Assembly: GCA_964019135.1 (NCBI GenBank)
Contig: OZ025256.1
Span: forward strand, 434,001-498,000
Reading direction: 5' to 3'
Source: Arenicola marina
Lineage: Eukaryota > Annelida > Polychaeta > Arenicolidae
Length of the DNA: 64,000 nt
Made by a program: the position numbers and the translations under genes. The notes under the pieces are model-generated. The model was not told the origin of the DNA and searched no databases. It saw nothing but the letters and a program-made list of their open reading frames with translations. Shown here one piece after another: positions 21,991 to 33,422 of the stretch (positions within the stretch are counted from its first letter, which is position 1; every line of letters begins with the position of its first letter).

Positions 21991-22886
21991 GAAACGTCCA
22001 AGTGATGAGTGGAACAACATTATATGGCTGTTGGTTAATCCATTCAATCGTCAGTCGATTATAGATTACCCCATATTGTGGCACCCACCTGTAAATGTCA
22101 TCTGTGTCATAATTCTTAGTTTAAAGGTCGAAGGATGTGTGTCTGCTAGACGATGGTAGGAGGCAACTCGCGCTTACAAGTATTCGATGTTCCAACTCCT
22201 GTAGGATAAAACATTTTTAACTTGTTTTTGAGCCCCCCCCCCCCCCCTTCCTATTGTGCCCCTCGGCCGAGAATGTCTGCACACGCCCCTGATAGAAGTA
22301 TTAATCATAGCCAGACACACAGTATGGATGTAAATGAAGGCTTCATCTTAAATCGATATGGAAATGTTAATCGTTTATTGAACTTTAAGTAAAGCGCCAA
22401 TAGGACATGATAGGATTGCACCGATTTCCCACGAAATAACAACAATTTAACACTTTAATACACACATAACGCTCGCGTCGACGAAATGCATGGTACACGT
22501 ATTTGGCCAAGTTATATATCACACAAGAGCTTTTTGATTTAAACAAGGGAATAAATTTTATCTTAACGAGTTACAAATTACAAAACAATGGGAGATATTC
22601 TTGTCTTAGCGTTTCATAGGTAGGGCATTTTAGGATAAATAGTATTCGTCTTCAATGACAATATTGACAATATACATAACCGCCTTTGACGCTCAGTGCC
22701 CTTATGGCGACCAACTTAAATTTCCAGACTATAGGGCTATACAGTTCTCGCGATCGGGCCGCGAGACTTCAGTTTTGGGGACAATCAAACACGCGTGCTC
22801 CATGTTGAAGTATAGACAGCTATAAGTCAAAGTCGTTCTAAATTTAACCCTGCACCCGGGCTTTCGCAAGTTCAAAAAACAGCGAG
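21991..22886. other. Upstream of the DUF1647-like gene, no gene seen
   Basis: Probably holds the promoter and 5' UTR of the minus-strand gene, but no clear TATA or initiator is recognised. A C15 run lies near 22,233 and TTCTCGCGAT near 22,743. Confidence 0.4.
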
Positions 22887-23494
22887 TGACGTCATAGAGT
22901 TTTGTGTGCCTCCGCGGTAACAAAAATGGCGAGAGCAAGTGATCGACCATCCCGCCGTCAAAATGTGCAGTGCATGGAGTCAACACACGGGTGCGACATT
23001 AAGCCACATAGTAAAGATACAATAGGACCAGTTGGATGTTTTCGTATCACTTCGGGATCACGAAAAGACCAAGTTCATTTTTGTAAGTTTTCTGTTTGAA
23101 GCGTTGCGCCAATGTTGTCACCTGGGAGAATCCGTGTGACGTCATAATGCCTCGTCTTCGTAGCAAATGCAAAAGAACGTAAGTTTCTCAGTCGGATTGT
23201 CCCGTCGTAACAAATATTCATCATTGTGATGGCGCAAAGGAAAAACAAATACGTTATCTATCCGTTTTGTGCAACTATATTTCTTAAATATTCTTAATCA
23301 TATGGCTAGGCCTTCCGCAATGGACCCACCCCTCGGCTCCTGGCTTTTACACAGGTAATCTGGTTCCCAGTCTCTCTTTGCGTAACATACACGTCTCCCC
23401 TACGTCACAGATAGTCAGGATACCAGAGTGTGCAGAGATTCTAAACTCGTTCCGAACACGTGCTACGTGTGTTTTTCCCCAAAATGAGTAAACC
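22887..23494 (+). promoter_or_regulatory. Possible promoter with CREs and short ATG-to-GTAAGT exons
   Basis: A perfect TGACGTCA at 22,887-22,894 precedes ATG 22,926 in good context (AAAAATGGCG); 52 codons follow (MARASDRPSRRQNVQ...) up to a consensus donor TT|GTAAGT at 23,083. A second TGACGTCA at 23,137-23,144 precedes ATG 23,147 and, after 32 bases, AC|GTAAGT at 23,179. A third ATG (23,484) is followed by CC|GTAAGT at 23,495. This looks like alternative first exons of a plus-strand gene, but no downstream exon is identified and I do not recognise the protein. Confidence 0.3.
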
Positions 23495-24535
23495 GTAAGT
23501 CCAAGCAGACGAGACTGTATAGCCTTATGCGCTGCACATCTGAGCCTAAACAGCGCTCCCCTCAGTTTCTGTGGCGTTAAATATCTTAAAAATCACATGC
23601 ACAGATTTTTTTTCTCACTTTACGACGTTATCAGGTCAAGTTAACCATACCCATTTATACCCAAAACAAGATAGTTGCAAAAACAAATTATTTTCATTCG
23701 TAGCTTAAATGAGCAAAACGTCCCGTTCAGTGAGACAAATTCCTAAGCGTTTTGACGTCTCGCAGTTTTTAAAGCGATCGCCAGTATCGCTGCCCGCGAC
23801 GTCATTGGGGACATAAACACAAAACGTCTCCAAAACGCAAGGGAGAACACGACGGCAAGACGGACAGTTCAGTCATTTCGAGATATCTATCGTTTATAAT
23901 GGACTCTTTTCGGGGGAGGAAAAAGTCTGACTTTCCACTAGTATTAATAATATATTCCGTCACTCAATTCTTCGTGAACGGGGAATTTATCTTTTAAATC
24001 TTCATGCACTGGGGGGACGGATATGTATTCCTCGAAGTGACCCCCCCCCCCCTCCCCCCCCCTCCCCCGCCTTGGCCGGCCTCAAGAATAAGCGTAGGTC
24101 TGTTGGAAGCTGTCCGTATCTCGATTATCAATGCAAACAGTTATCTTTATATTCCCTCGAAGACGGGGGATACAGCATTTGTCAGTTCCCCTTCAAGCTT
24201 ATTAAATGCAAGGTCTTAACAGCTGGTATGGAGCCATAATGGCAAATTGTCACCTCGTGGTAGACGGTGTATCGACTGTCACTGAAGTCTGAAATGAACT
24301 ATGAGCTACAGACTCGAGGGCAATAAAGCGCAACAATGTACGACGAAGTAGGTTAGTCTATGCATATCCCTATATGGCGACCTACACTCGCCGCGCCGAC
24401 ATTGGCACGGACCAAGTCAAATTCTTTGCATGGAAGCTTATATAAGGGGGGGGGGGGGTGGGGGTCTATAATCTTATGTGACGGGATCTATAAAGCGTAG
24501 ATGAGTGAGATATGTGAGATTGACGGCTGTCTGCA
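23495..24535. other. Intergenic, no gene seen
   Basis: Contains a GACGTCATT near 23,799, C-rich homopolymer runs at 24,041-24,066 and a G run near 24,447. The short ORFs show no recognisable pattern. Confidence 0.4.
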
Positions 24536-25490
24536 CTAGAAATTGACACCAAAAAGGGGTTGGCCATAATTACAGAGCTCGACACTAATTCCTAACATGT
24601 ACTTGTCCTGGCTATATATACAGGGCTCGACACTAATTCCTAACAAGGACTTGTCATTGCTATAATTACAGGGCTCGAAACTAATTCCTAACATGTACTT
24701 GTCATTGATATAGTTACAAGGCTCGACACTAATTCCTAGCATGTACTTGTCCTGGCTAAAATTACAGGGCTCGACACTAATTCCTAAAATGTACTTGTCC
24801 TGGCTATAATTACAGGGCTCGACATTAACTCCTAACATGTGCTTGACCTGGCTATAGTTACAGGGCTCGACACTAATCCCTAACATGTACTTGTCCTGGT
24901 TATAATTACAGGACTCGACACTAACTCCTAACATGTACTTGTCCTGGCTATAATTACAGGGCTCCACACTAACTGATAACATGTACTTGTCATGGCAATA
25001 ATTACAGGACTCGACCCTAACTCCTAACATTTACTTGTCCTGGCTATAATTACAGGGCTCCCCACTAATCCCTAACATGTACTTGTCCTGGCTATAATTA
25101 CAGGGCTCGACACTAATTCCTAACATGTACTTGTCCTGGCTATAATTACAGGGCTCCATACTAACTGATAACATGTACTTGTTATGGCTATAATTACAGG
25201 GCTCGACACTAACTCCTAACATTTACTTGTCCTGGCTATAATTACAGGGCTCGACACTAATTCCTAACATGTACTTGTCCTGGGTATAATTACAGGGCTC
25301 GACACTAACTCCTAACATGTACTTGTCCTGGCTATAATTACAGGGCTCGACACTAACTCTTAACATGTACTTGACCTGGCTATAATTACAGGGCTCGACA
25401 CTAATTCCTAGCATGAACTTGTCTTGGCTATAATTACAGGCCTCGACACTAACTTCTAACATGTACTTGTACTGTAGAACAAGTACTTTC
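24536..25490. repeat. 48-bp minisatellite (~19-20 units)
   Basis: Tandem 48-bp units with cores CAGGGCTCGACACTAA and CTAACATGTACTTGTCC. One minus-strand frame is open for most of the array (16-residue repeat MLGISVEPCNYSQDKY) but is cut by stops within units, so I treat it as non-coding. Each unit carries a CAGGG terminal motif matching the right end of the surrounding hAT-like element. Confidence 0.9.
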
Positions 25491-25814
25491 AATTTTTACT
25501 TGTCCCACATGATATTAACTTCCCACCCCCCACCCTCCAAAAAGAGAAAAACAACAACCAGAACACGTTGTTGTCGATCTACTATTGTGAAAGTGCTTGT
25601 GGTACTCGTTGCCATTTTGAATAAATCAATACTTAATTAATAATAAGTCTCCCCCCACCGTTTTCTGGCTACCCAGATATGTTGCTGCTCTAACCAAATG
25701 GATGACATAACGGTAATGATCCTTTCCAAAGGATCTCGAATTTACACGAATATGGGAGAAACAGGTCTAAGCAACAAGCGTCAATTCAGTGGTCGATAAA
25801 ACGATATAGTGACA

Positions 25815-26112
25815 TGCACCATCATAGATTCTATACATTTTAAAATCAAGATTTTAAGTATCTCAAATTTTATAATGCCTATGTTTATTATCTCTTCGAG
25901 TCTGTGAAACAAACATTTCAACATAAAACGGACGTGATAGCGAGCCGCGGCCGACATCACACAAAATAGCGAACTGCGAACAGGCGCGCAGGGATATAAA
26001 GTTGGCCACCTACTTCTGCTCCGTTGACCAAAATGCTTCTCTCCGAATAGCCCACAGGCTTTCCGGATTTAAATTCAAGACAGAATGTACTTATTTGACA
26101 TGGAGAAGAGGT
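25815..26112 (-). repeat. Repeat present inverted at 58,893-59,178
   Basis: The reverse complement matches 58,893-59,178: TCTCCATGTCAAATAA, AGCCTGTGGGCTA, CCCTGCGCGCCTGTTCGC, GCGGCTCGCTATCA. At the other site it follows a decayed LINE ORF2, so it may be a LINE 3' region or a host exon carried with it. Confidence 0.65.
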
Positions 26113-26169
26113 TGGTAATACAAAGAATTACGGAATATATTGCTTTAAAAAGCTGTTCCCTTCCCTAGT

Positions 26170-26610
26170 CTATGTGCAGATGTGGGTCCATCCCGGGTAT
26201 GTATGAGGGCGGGATGGGATTCGTCCCTACGTCCCTCCTACGTGTGTTTGAGGGGGCTGAGGGGTCCCTCATGGGTGTGTGAGGGAGGAGGGAGAGGACA
26301 TCTGTCCCGGGTGTATTATGTGAGGGTGGGGGTCTCCTAGGTGTGTGTGAGGGGTAGGGGTCTGTCCTTGGTATATGTGTGAGGTGGCGAGGGGAGTCTT
26401 TCCTGGGTGTGTGTGAGGTAGGGGAGTCCGTCCTTTGGTGTATGGGTTCAGTGGGGTATCCTTCCTAAGTGTGTGTGAGGGGGAGAGTGTCATTCCTGGG
26501 TGTGGGTGAGGGGTGGGAATGGGGTGGGGGTCCCTCTTAGGTGTATGTGATGGGGAGGGGGTCCCTCCTGGATGTATATGTGGTGGGACTGGAGATGGAT
26601 CTATTCTGTG
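26170..26610. repeat. Degenerate G-rich minisatellite
   Basis: Loose ~45-50 bp units of GTGTGTGAGGGG and GGGGTCCCTCCTGGG type. The strand is G-rich with many runs of three or more G, compatible with G-quadruplex formation. The 141-residue minus-strand Pro/His/Thr ORF is low-complexity and not a gene. Confidence 0.7.
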
Positions 26611-26969
26611 GCGTGTAATACATTTGCTTCTATCGTCGGTCCACGCGGAAATCAATAATGCCCAAATATCGCGTCTTAAAGAACGTTGCAACAATGTGGT
26701 TGAGAGAAGCAGACAAATACAATGGACTAGTGAGTTTCACAATCGTGTTCGACTTAACATTTGTAAATGGGTGCATTCGGTTGCAATGATTAGTTGCAAA
26801 TGAACCAGTCAAAGCCAATAAAAAAAAACTCTGGTTGCGAACGTTTTGAACACTTGTCCCGCAAGCACTTGTCCTCTCGGACAAGTACAAGGAAGTGCTT
26901 ACTTGTCCCACAGGATAAATCGCTTGTCCCCGACAAGCCGACAAGCGTTAATGTCCAGCCCTGAAATTA

Positions 26970-27704
26970 ATATAGGCACGACAACAAAAAACACATATGC
27001 GCATGATATCAAGGTCCTTTATTCAATGCATGGTCAGAAACGTCATGACACTTCGCTGTGGCGGTGGTAGCTGTCATTTATAAGGTACATTTGATCACTG
27101 TTATAGGTTGATACACCTCATTGCCACTGTTCCACCTTTTGCAAGAATTCATCAAGAATCTGCCAATGTAAACATACATTATCAATATTAATTCAATATA
27201 TAATTTTTATTCTTTGCTATTTTGTCCTTACATTACATACAAGTTATTATAAGAAATCCCAGTTTCTACTAGTCTCTTTGCACTGGATTTCTTCCTACTA
27301 CACCAGTGTTGGTTGATAATTAACATAAGGTTTAGATTAAAACTCTGAAAATGAAAACAGTAACAGATGCCAAAAAACAACGTGGTACATCGGATGATAA
27401 GTATCTTATATTTGCATACTTAAACATGTGTTTTCACTGTCACACATATTTCATAAATGTTTTCATATTATTCAAATATTCATATTTTAATATAGGTTAA
27501 TTATATATATGCATGTTTCTAGTTTCTAATTATCTTGTAAATATTCATACCAAAATATGTGTATCCCTCTATGAAATAGTTGGATGATAAAACAGGACAT
27601 GAGACACAAAGGTGCATTTTTAAGTAGTATTGTTTTCGAGGTAAAAAAACTCTTTTATTTCCATCTGTTAACATTTACTTGCCCTTTAGAACAATTGCTC
27701 CAAA
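26970..27704. other. AT-rich intergenic, no gene seen
   Basis: No coding pattern, no recognised repeat and no RNA gene is seen before the start of duplication copy B. Confidence 0.5.
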
Positions 27705-28100
27705 AGTGTTGGAGCTGCCGGATCTGAGGGGTCAATACGGATCTGAGGTGTCCAATATGGACCTGAGGGTCTAATTAGGATCTGAAGTGTCAAATCTGGA
27801 TCCCAGGGTGTGTCTGTGCACTCTGTGTATGCCACAAAACGCAACACTTCGTCGTACAAATTTACTCATCGATATCCGTTTTGCGAGATGGATCGATTAC
27901 GTTCATTAACGGGGAATGAAGGTCACAGGTCAAAGTCACAGTCAAGTCAATTGTAAAGGTCAAAGTCATTGTAGTGGACCGAGGACATAATCCGGATTTT
28001 ACATTTTACGTCATCTCATCTCACCCTTTCTGTTACTTTGATCAGATGATAGCCAATTTGCCTTGAAGTAGTTCCCTACCAAATTGCTAAGTTGCTAACC

Positions 28101-28212
28101 TTAAATGTGCCCATGGGGAGAAATATCAACTTAAATATAACTTCAAAGCTCTTCATTTAAATGTGCCCATGGGGAGAAATATCAACTTAAATATAACTTC
28201 TTCATTTAAGCT
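28101..28212. repeat. 56-bp local tandem duplication
   Basis: TTAAATGTGCCCATGGGGAG starts at 28,101 and again at 28,157, each followed by AAATATCAACTTAAATATAA. Copy C has one unit (near 55,270), so the duplication is specific to copy B. Confidence 0.8.
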
Positions 28213-28447
28213 CTTCATTTAAAAAAAAATAACATTAATAAAGTCTATGTGCGCATCATAGAATTTGGATGGAAAATGTTACATTTTCCTCTATTCAACT
28301 AGGCTTAGCTGATGTTACCTTACAGTGATTCCTACATTAAATGTAGATTCAAAATATTGCTAACGGTGCTAAATTTTTCAAACCCTAAATTTATAACTAT
28401 ATACTGGCAGCTAACGCCTCAGACAGACGTGTAAATTCTGTAATTAG

Positions 28448-28718
28448 CAAGGGCTGATCCGGGGAGGGGGCAGACCCCCCTCCTCCTTTTTGAGGAAGAA
28501 TGCCATTTTTCAATGCAAAATTTAGGCCATCTGAGGCGTGGACCCCCTATTTTTGAGGTTGAACAATATCTGTGGCAGCGTGGACTCCCAGGCCCTGGTC
28601 AGCACAAAATGGGTGGTCGCAGTTTTGTTTAGAGCCCCCCCCCCCCTCAGCCCCCCCCCCCCCAAGTTTGGATACAAGTTTGGACCCCCCCATTTTCAAA
28701 TTCCTGGATCCGCCCCTG
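28448..28718. mobile_element. hAT-like MITE (copy B)
   Basis: A ~270-bp element whose right end reads CAGGGGCGGATCCAGGAATT on the minus strand and whose left end is CAAGGGCTGATCCGGGG. Such CAGGGGCGGATCC ends are common in invertebrate hAT-like MITEs. It is internally C-rich. The homologue is at 55,550-55,833. Confidence 0.45.
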
Positions 28719-28899
28719 AATGAGCAAAAACTTGTATGCAAATTGGCGGTTGGGGAGTTGTCTATAGCCATGGCATAAGTGAATCATCTGGAAGAGGGTA
28801 TATATTGATGGAGAGCTACGTGTAGGGGGGGGGGGCTTGTCTTGCTTCTAATGACACACAGTGTATACTAGGTTATAAGTCTCAGTCTCAGACGGCCTA

Positions 28900-28992
28900 G
28901 CCTAGCCTGAAAGTTCAGACGGTGAAGTCTTGACACTTTTTTCGTCATAAGAACAAGTACGTGTCAAGACCGTCTGAACTCTCAGGCTAGGC
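28900..28992. repeat. Long imperfect hairpin (copy B)
   Basis: Arm 28,900-28,936 (GCCTAGCCTGAAAGTTCAGA...) pairs with 28,961-28,992 (...TCTCAGGCTAGGC). The right arm is 5 bp shorter and the loop is 24 bp. Both arms are kept at 56,004-56,096. Confidence 0.8.
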
Positions 28993-30769
28993 GAGATTGT
29001 TTTCGTGCATTATCGCCCAGACGTACTTGCAGTTTTTCCATCTTCTCCTGAGCTTTTGATGCTGTTTTGCTTCGATGAAAGCATGGTTCGAATTTGTCTT
29101 GGCTTCAGTCCCAATGACAGGTGTTTACGGCGGTGCCGGGTGGTTTGATCATATCTTCCGGCTCCGCAGTGCAACTTCAAATGACCACCATAACATCGTC
29201 GGAGTGTCGCTCATTAAGGGGGGGTGGGGGTGGGCGGGGGCAAGGAGTATTTCCGTTCCTAGGGAATGGGCTTTTCATTTCACCGTGAAGCGGGATTGAG
29301 GCAAATAATTCTTTGTGAACTGGGAATGGGGTATTAGACGACCCCCGTGATGATGTATTTTCTTTAATCGTGAACTGGGAATTTTAATATTAAATAACCG
29401 TGAATCGGGAAATCGCTAATTTATATCATGTATTAGCCGTCCCAATGCATACTGACACCCGCCATTCTGCTCTGTGTGGAGTTGGTTGCCAGTTCTTTCC
29501 TAGAAACCTAGTAACACCCTTTTCTTTGGGTTCTTTTGGGAACCATGTGTGCATCCAAAGGCAGGCAGTACACCTTTTTCGCGATATGCCAGCCCCCCGT
29601 AACACCTGATGTTTGTGTTGAACGACATCGAGCAGCGAACAACGATTGTCACCAATGACCATTAGTTCTGGCTCTAGTGCAAATTTAAATTCACAATACG
29701 TTTGTAGCCTGTTTATCTCATGTAAATCTATTGATCATAGTTGTTTCGACGTATCCATTATTCTTTGCTTTATTTTTCGACGTATCCATTAATCTTTGCT
29801 TTATTTCACTTAGAAAGTCGATATAATCCATTGTAACTGCATAAACAGAAAGTCATTCCTAACTATTATCGCCATCACGGTGCCGGTCCAAATAGTGCTG
29901 TCGTCAGGCCACAAAACGTTCTACCTGAGCAGCATCGATCCCGCATGTCAAAAGACAAGGTATGAGACAAGGATTGATGGAAATGTCGAATTTGAAATAT
30001 CTATTATTGACTGGTTTTCATATAGGCGCAAATGTGGTGACGCTACATACCCCGCAAGGCTCTGTAGTGTCATAAAACATTAGTTATCACCTGATTAGGT
30101 ATACAAGATAGAAAATATTCGCCATTTAGGTTGTCGATATCCGTTGAAATGTAGCTGTTGTCTTCTTATTTGGGCATATACATTCGATACATATACGATT
30201 AGTCCTTAGTTTGAGACTAATTTGACAGTTGATCGAATCAATATCAATATCAGTGCACCGGAGTTGAGCGATAATAATGGGTCGTTATGGATGCCGTTAA
30301 AGATTATCGCCGACTGCCATACGGCAGGGTAGGTTCGTTTTGACCACAGTTTCAGTGGCGCCACGAGATAGTCAGTAGGAACATGGGGAGGTGAAGGTGG
30401 GCAAAGGTAGCCCTTAACTTTTGGCGCTGTTGCCGAGAACAATTTGACAACTTGCATTGTACCAGGCTAAGTGATGACGCTTGGGCAAAGGATAATTCCG
30501 TTCCTATAATAATAATTCCGTTTTATATCTCATATCCATGAGATATAAAACTCAAGTCGGGTTTGAACCCCCCTTCCTGGCGCCCTAGCAACTCTACGTT
30601 GTGCACTCCGGGTTCAAGCTGAGATTGGATTCGATATAAGCTACATCACTTCTATCCACCAGGACAACATTGGTGTTCATATGTCGTTTAGTCTTTGAGC
30701 TACAGCCGAGCACTCGACATTGACACTAGTCAAGGTCACGACCTTGACCTTTAAACGAAGATTTTTTCT

Positions 30770-31540
30770 AATTTTAGACGACTTTTTCGATGTACCGGAA
30801 CTCACGTCATCGTGATTCTGATGCATGCGACAAATCTCAGATTTCGCAGACCTCTTTGATATTCATATTTTTATGACTGGCTAGAGTCCCAGATCGATAT
30901 CTTCAACTTAAATATATCTTAATCGGTATAACCACAAAAAAAGTGTTCAAGTTAATTTTTTTCGTTTTCGGAAAAACATAAAACGGCATTTTGCTTAAAG
31001 ATGCGTACGACGCATAAAAAAATGAACAATACACGAAAGATGAAAAATATAGTTTAACACCTTGTGAATCTTACCGAACGTCACTAATCGTAATATTAAC
31101 TTAGATAGACGCGTTCTAAGATTTTTTTTCAAAATATCCCCGTGACCTTGACCTTTGACCGATTTTGCCCGATAACGAACTTAGCCTCAGTTTTGACCCT
31201 AGGTACCTGAAGGCGAAGTATGACAACGCTAGCTGTAAGCCTGATCGCGCGCGCAGACAACTTTGCATACACATACACAAACAGAACCGGGTCATAGTAT
31301 GACAATTTTCGTCATGACAAACCGAACACACAGACATAATAGTCCATGGGCCAGGGCCCCAATTTTGACCGATCGGTACCATCAAGAGGTACCAAATGAA
31401 ATAATGCTTTTTAGAAAGCTTATTGCCTGTAGATTCCGAATATGCATGCTGAACATGCGCATCGCGTAGCTTTTCAGCAATTCAGTGCCAAAGAGGGGTA
31501 CCCTATCACTTGTGTCCTAGATAAACATCATATTTCAAAT
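30770..31540. repeat. DR1-carrying repeat family, copy in duplication B
   Basis: Homologue of 6,840-7,510. It contains TGACCTTGACCTTTGACC at 31,143-31,160 and the same GGGCCAGGGCCCCAATTTTG and GATCGGTACCATCAAGAGG tail. Non-coding. Confidence 0.75.
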
Positions 31541-31779
31541 GATGCACAATACTTTAAAGCAATCTTTATTAAACGCCTCCCTTTTAACTAACAGTTATTT
31601 TAGAGGTATTCGCATTCTACTTTTGGACTGCAGTTGTAACAAGAGATGAATTTGATTGTCGAATATTACGTTTATTACATGAAATCCAAACATTTGGCAG
31701 TAATGCAGCGCTTCAGAATGCATTCATTCAAATATGGTGTAATTATTAAACGTATCACACTATCAGATAACCGTTAGAG

Positions 31780-33130
31780 ATACACTGACAGTCGGGTAGT
31801 TTAAAGGCCCGCCGACAGTTGCAGGATATAAAATGCAGTATGGCCTGGGGAGCAGGAACTCCCGCCATCCATTGAATATCGAGCCTGCCATTCTGTCTTG
31901 CTATCCATCAATGATTGTGTGGATCTGGAACATCTGGAGTTGCAACTAGACTACGCTTCCAAATGGCGCATTGATAATTAGCTCTCAAAGCATGTTGATG
32001 GAGCGTATCTTCACATGGAGGCAACTGTCCTGATTCCACTGATCCTTTGTTTGCACGCCACAATTGGAACCGGAGTTTATTCACACGAGCGATTGGAAAG
32101 CGAGCTGAATACAGTTCACATGTGAACTGCTGGAGGAAGGCAAATAAGTCAGGAGACACATTCCACTGCTCTCCTATTGCTGCAAAGGCAACCTGAAAGA
32201 TTTGACTTGGGCAAATCAACTTCAATCCTTTCAGTTTGCCCTGTCCCGCAAAAGCACTGACGGGGTCGCATCCCGTAAAGGCGTGCAGACCAAGTAAAGA
32301 TTGGCAGAGACCACTTCCCAGTGCGGCAGCTAGCTTGTTGATATGGATCAGTCTTGTCCTGTTCTTGGTGCCGCATTGCATGTAGATGTCACAGTTGACC
32401 TGATCTGTGAACGCCAGACACAGGATCAAAACATCTGTATCCTCTGTTACTAGTGTAACCGATTTGAATCCAGAATCAGCTGCATACCTGGTGTGTAGAA
32501 GTAGACGTGTATCTGTTTTTCATGGGTGCATGCAAGAGCGTCCAGGCACTGAACAAGTTCAGCGGATATTCTGAGGCACAGACTTCCGCTTGACAAGTAG
32601 AGAACCTCCCTGCCCAACTGATCTTGTTTCTTGTTGCCAGACCTCTGCAAAAAATTCATTGCTGGATGAGCATGACAGGGGCCGCCGCCAGGTTTTGATT
32701 CTATGGGCGGCAAGGATTTTTGAAAAGATGATTCCATCGTCTGTGGCCCTCGTTTCTCTCTCTACCTTCTTGATAGAAGGAATCTTGTACACATCGAAGA
32801 CGACATCAATCCTGTCCCTTGCATATCCACTTTGCAAAGATGTGGTCAGAAGCCGTTGTGACCAATCAGAGAATGTACAATTGTCCCCTTGTAATTTCTG
32901 CAGCAATGCCATACCGTCGATCACAGTTGCTGATGGCAGCACCACACCATCTGGTGATGATACTTTTTTTCCAAGTGCCTTGCCAGTGCGGCTTTATTTG
33001 TCTTCTTCGGAGTTCCGTCACAATTTGCCAAAGACCAAGGCAAGGCTGAAGCTGAAGTCCAGTTGAAGTACTGTTTCCAGGTCCATTTGCCGACTGCTGG
33101 CAATCATCAACATTCGTCCGAACAGATGGT
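31780..33130 (-). pseudogene. Multicopy PIN-like nuclease family gene, decayed (copy B)
   Basis: Second copy of the gene at 8,949-10,430, in the same orientation. It retains VIDGMALLQKL, RIDVVFDVYK, the GTKNRTRLIHINKL block, GLHAFTGCDPVSAFAG and IWKRSLVATPDVPDP. The Cys-rich tail is cut short near 31,780, where the copy B sequence jumps. Several frame changes separate the blocks, so it is also non-functional. The pair shows the gene was already present, and probably decaying, before the segmental duplication. The function is unknown; a PIN/FEN-like nuclease fold is inferred only from motif spacing. Confidence 0.6.
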
Positions 33131-33210
33131 GGTCTGCCTTAAGAACCGTTTCTTGATTTCTAACTTTGCTCTTTTTCTTTACACGCTTGTAACTGACTTC
33201 TCTGTTTGAG

Positions 33211-33422
33211 GCTGGTTCAAGGCGGTCCAGGCCCCGTACGCTATTGGCTGTTCCCTGTTTCAGACTGGTTCGAGGCTTTCCAGGTCATGCAAGTCATTGG
33301 TTGTTCCCTGTTTCAGACAGGTTCAAGGCGGTCCAGGCCCTGTACGCTATTGGTTGTTTCCTGTTTCAGACTATTTCAAGGCGGTCCAGGCCTTGTACCC
33401 TATTGGCATAGCGCTCATCCTT
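33211..33422 (+). repeat. 53-bp splice-acceptor minisatellite, 4 units (copy B)
   Basis: Units start at 33,211, 33,264, 33,317 and 33,370. Three carry TTTCAG before AC-(T/A)GG or AC-TAT. The last unit continues into the tetraspan exon, as in copy A, which has seven units. Confidence 0.85.

Larger units (their letters stand above)
24536..26963. mobile_element. Possible hAT-like non-autonomous element with expanded left end
   Basis: The right end reads, on the minus strand, CAGGGCTGGACATTAA (26,963-26,948) followed by ACTTGTCC-rich subterminal repeats. The left side repeats CAGGGCTCGACACTAA with ACTTGTCC. CAGGG... ends are typical of hAT elements. No transposase is seen. The left boundary is blurred by the minisatellite, and I could not match an 8-bp target duplication. 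Confidence 0.4.

Noticed and set aside
22729-22986. 85-codon minus-strand ORF
   Set aside because: No recognisable domain, and it overlaps the better-supported promoter and first-exon signals on the plus strand.
24536-25492. CRISPR-like regular array and 16-residue repeat protein
   Set aside because: Units are contiguous 48-bp tandem repeats with no unique spacers, and the reading frame is cut by stops within the units. The host is a eukaryote.
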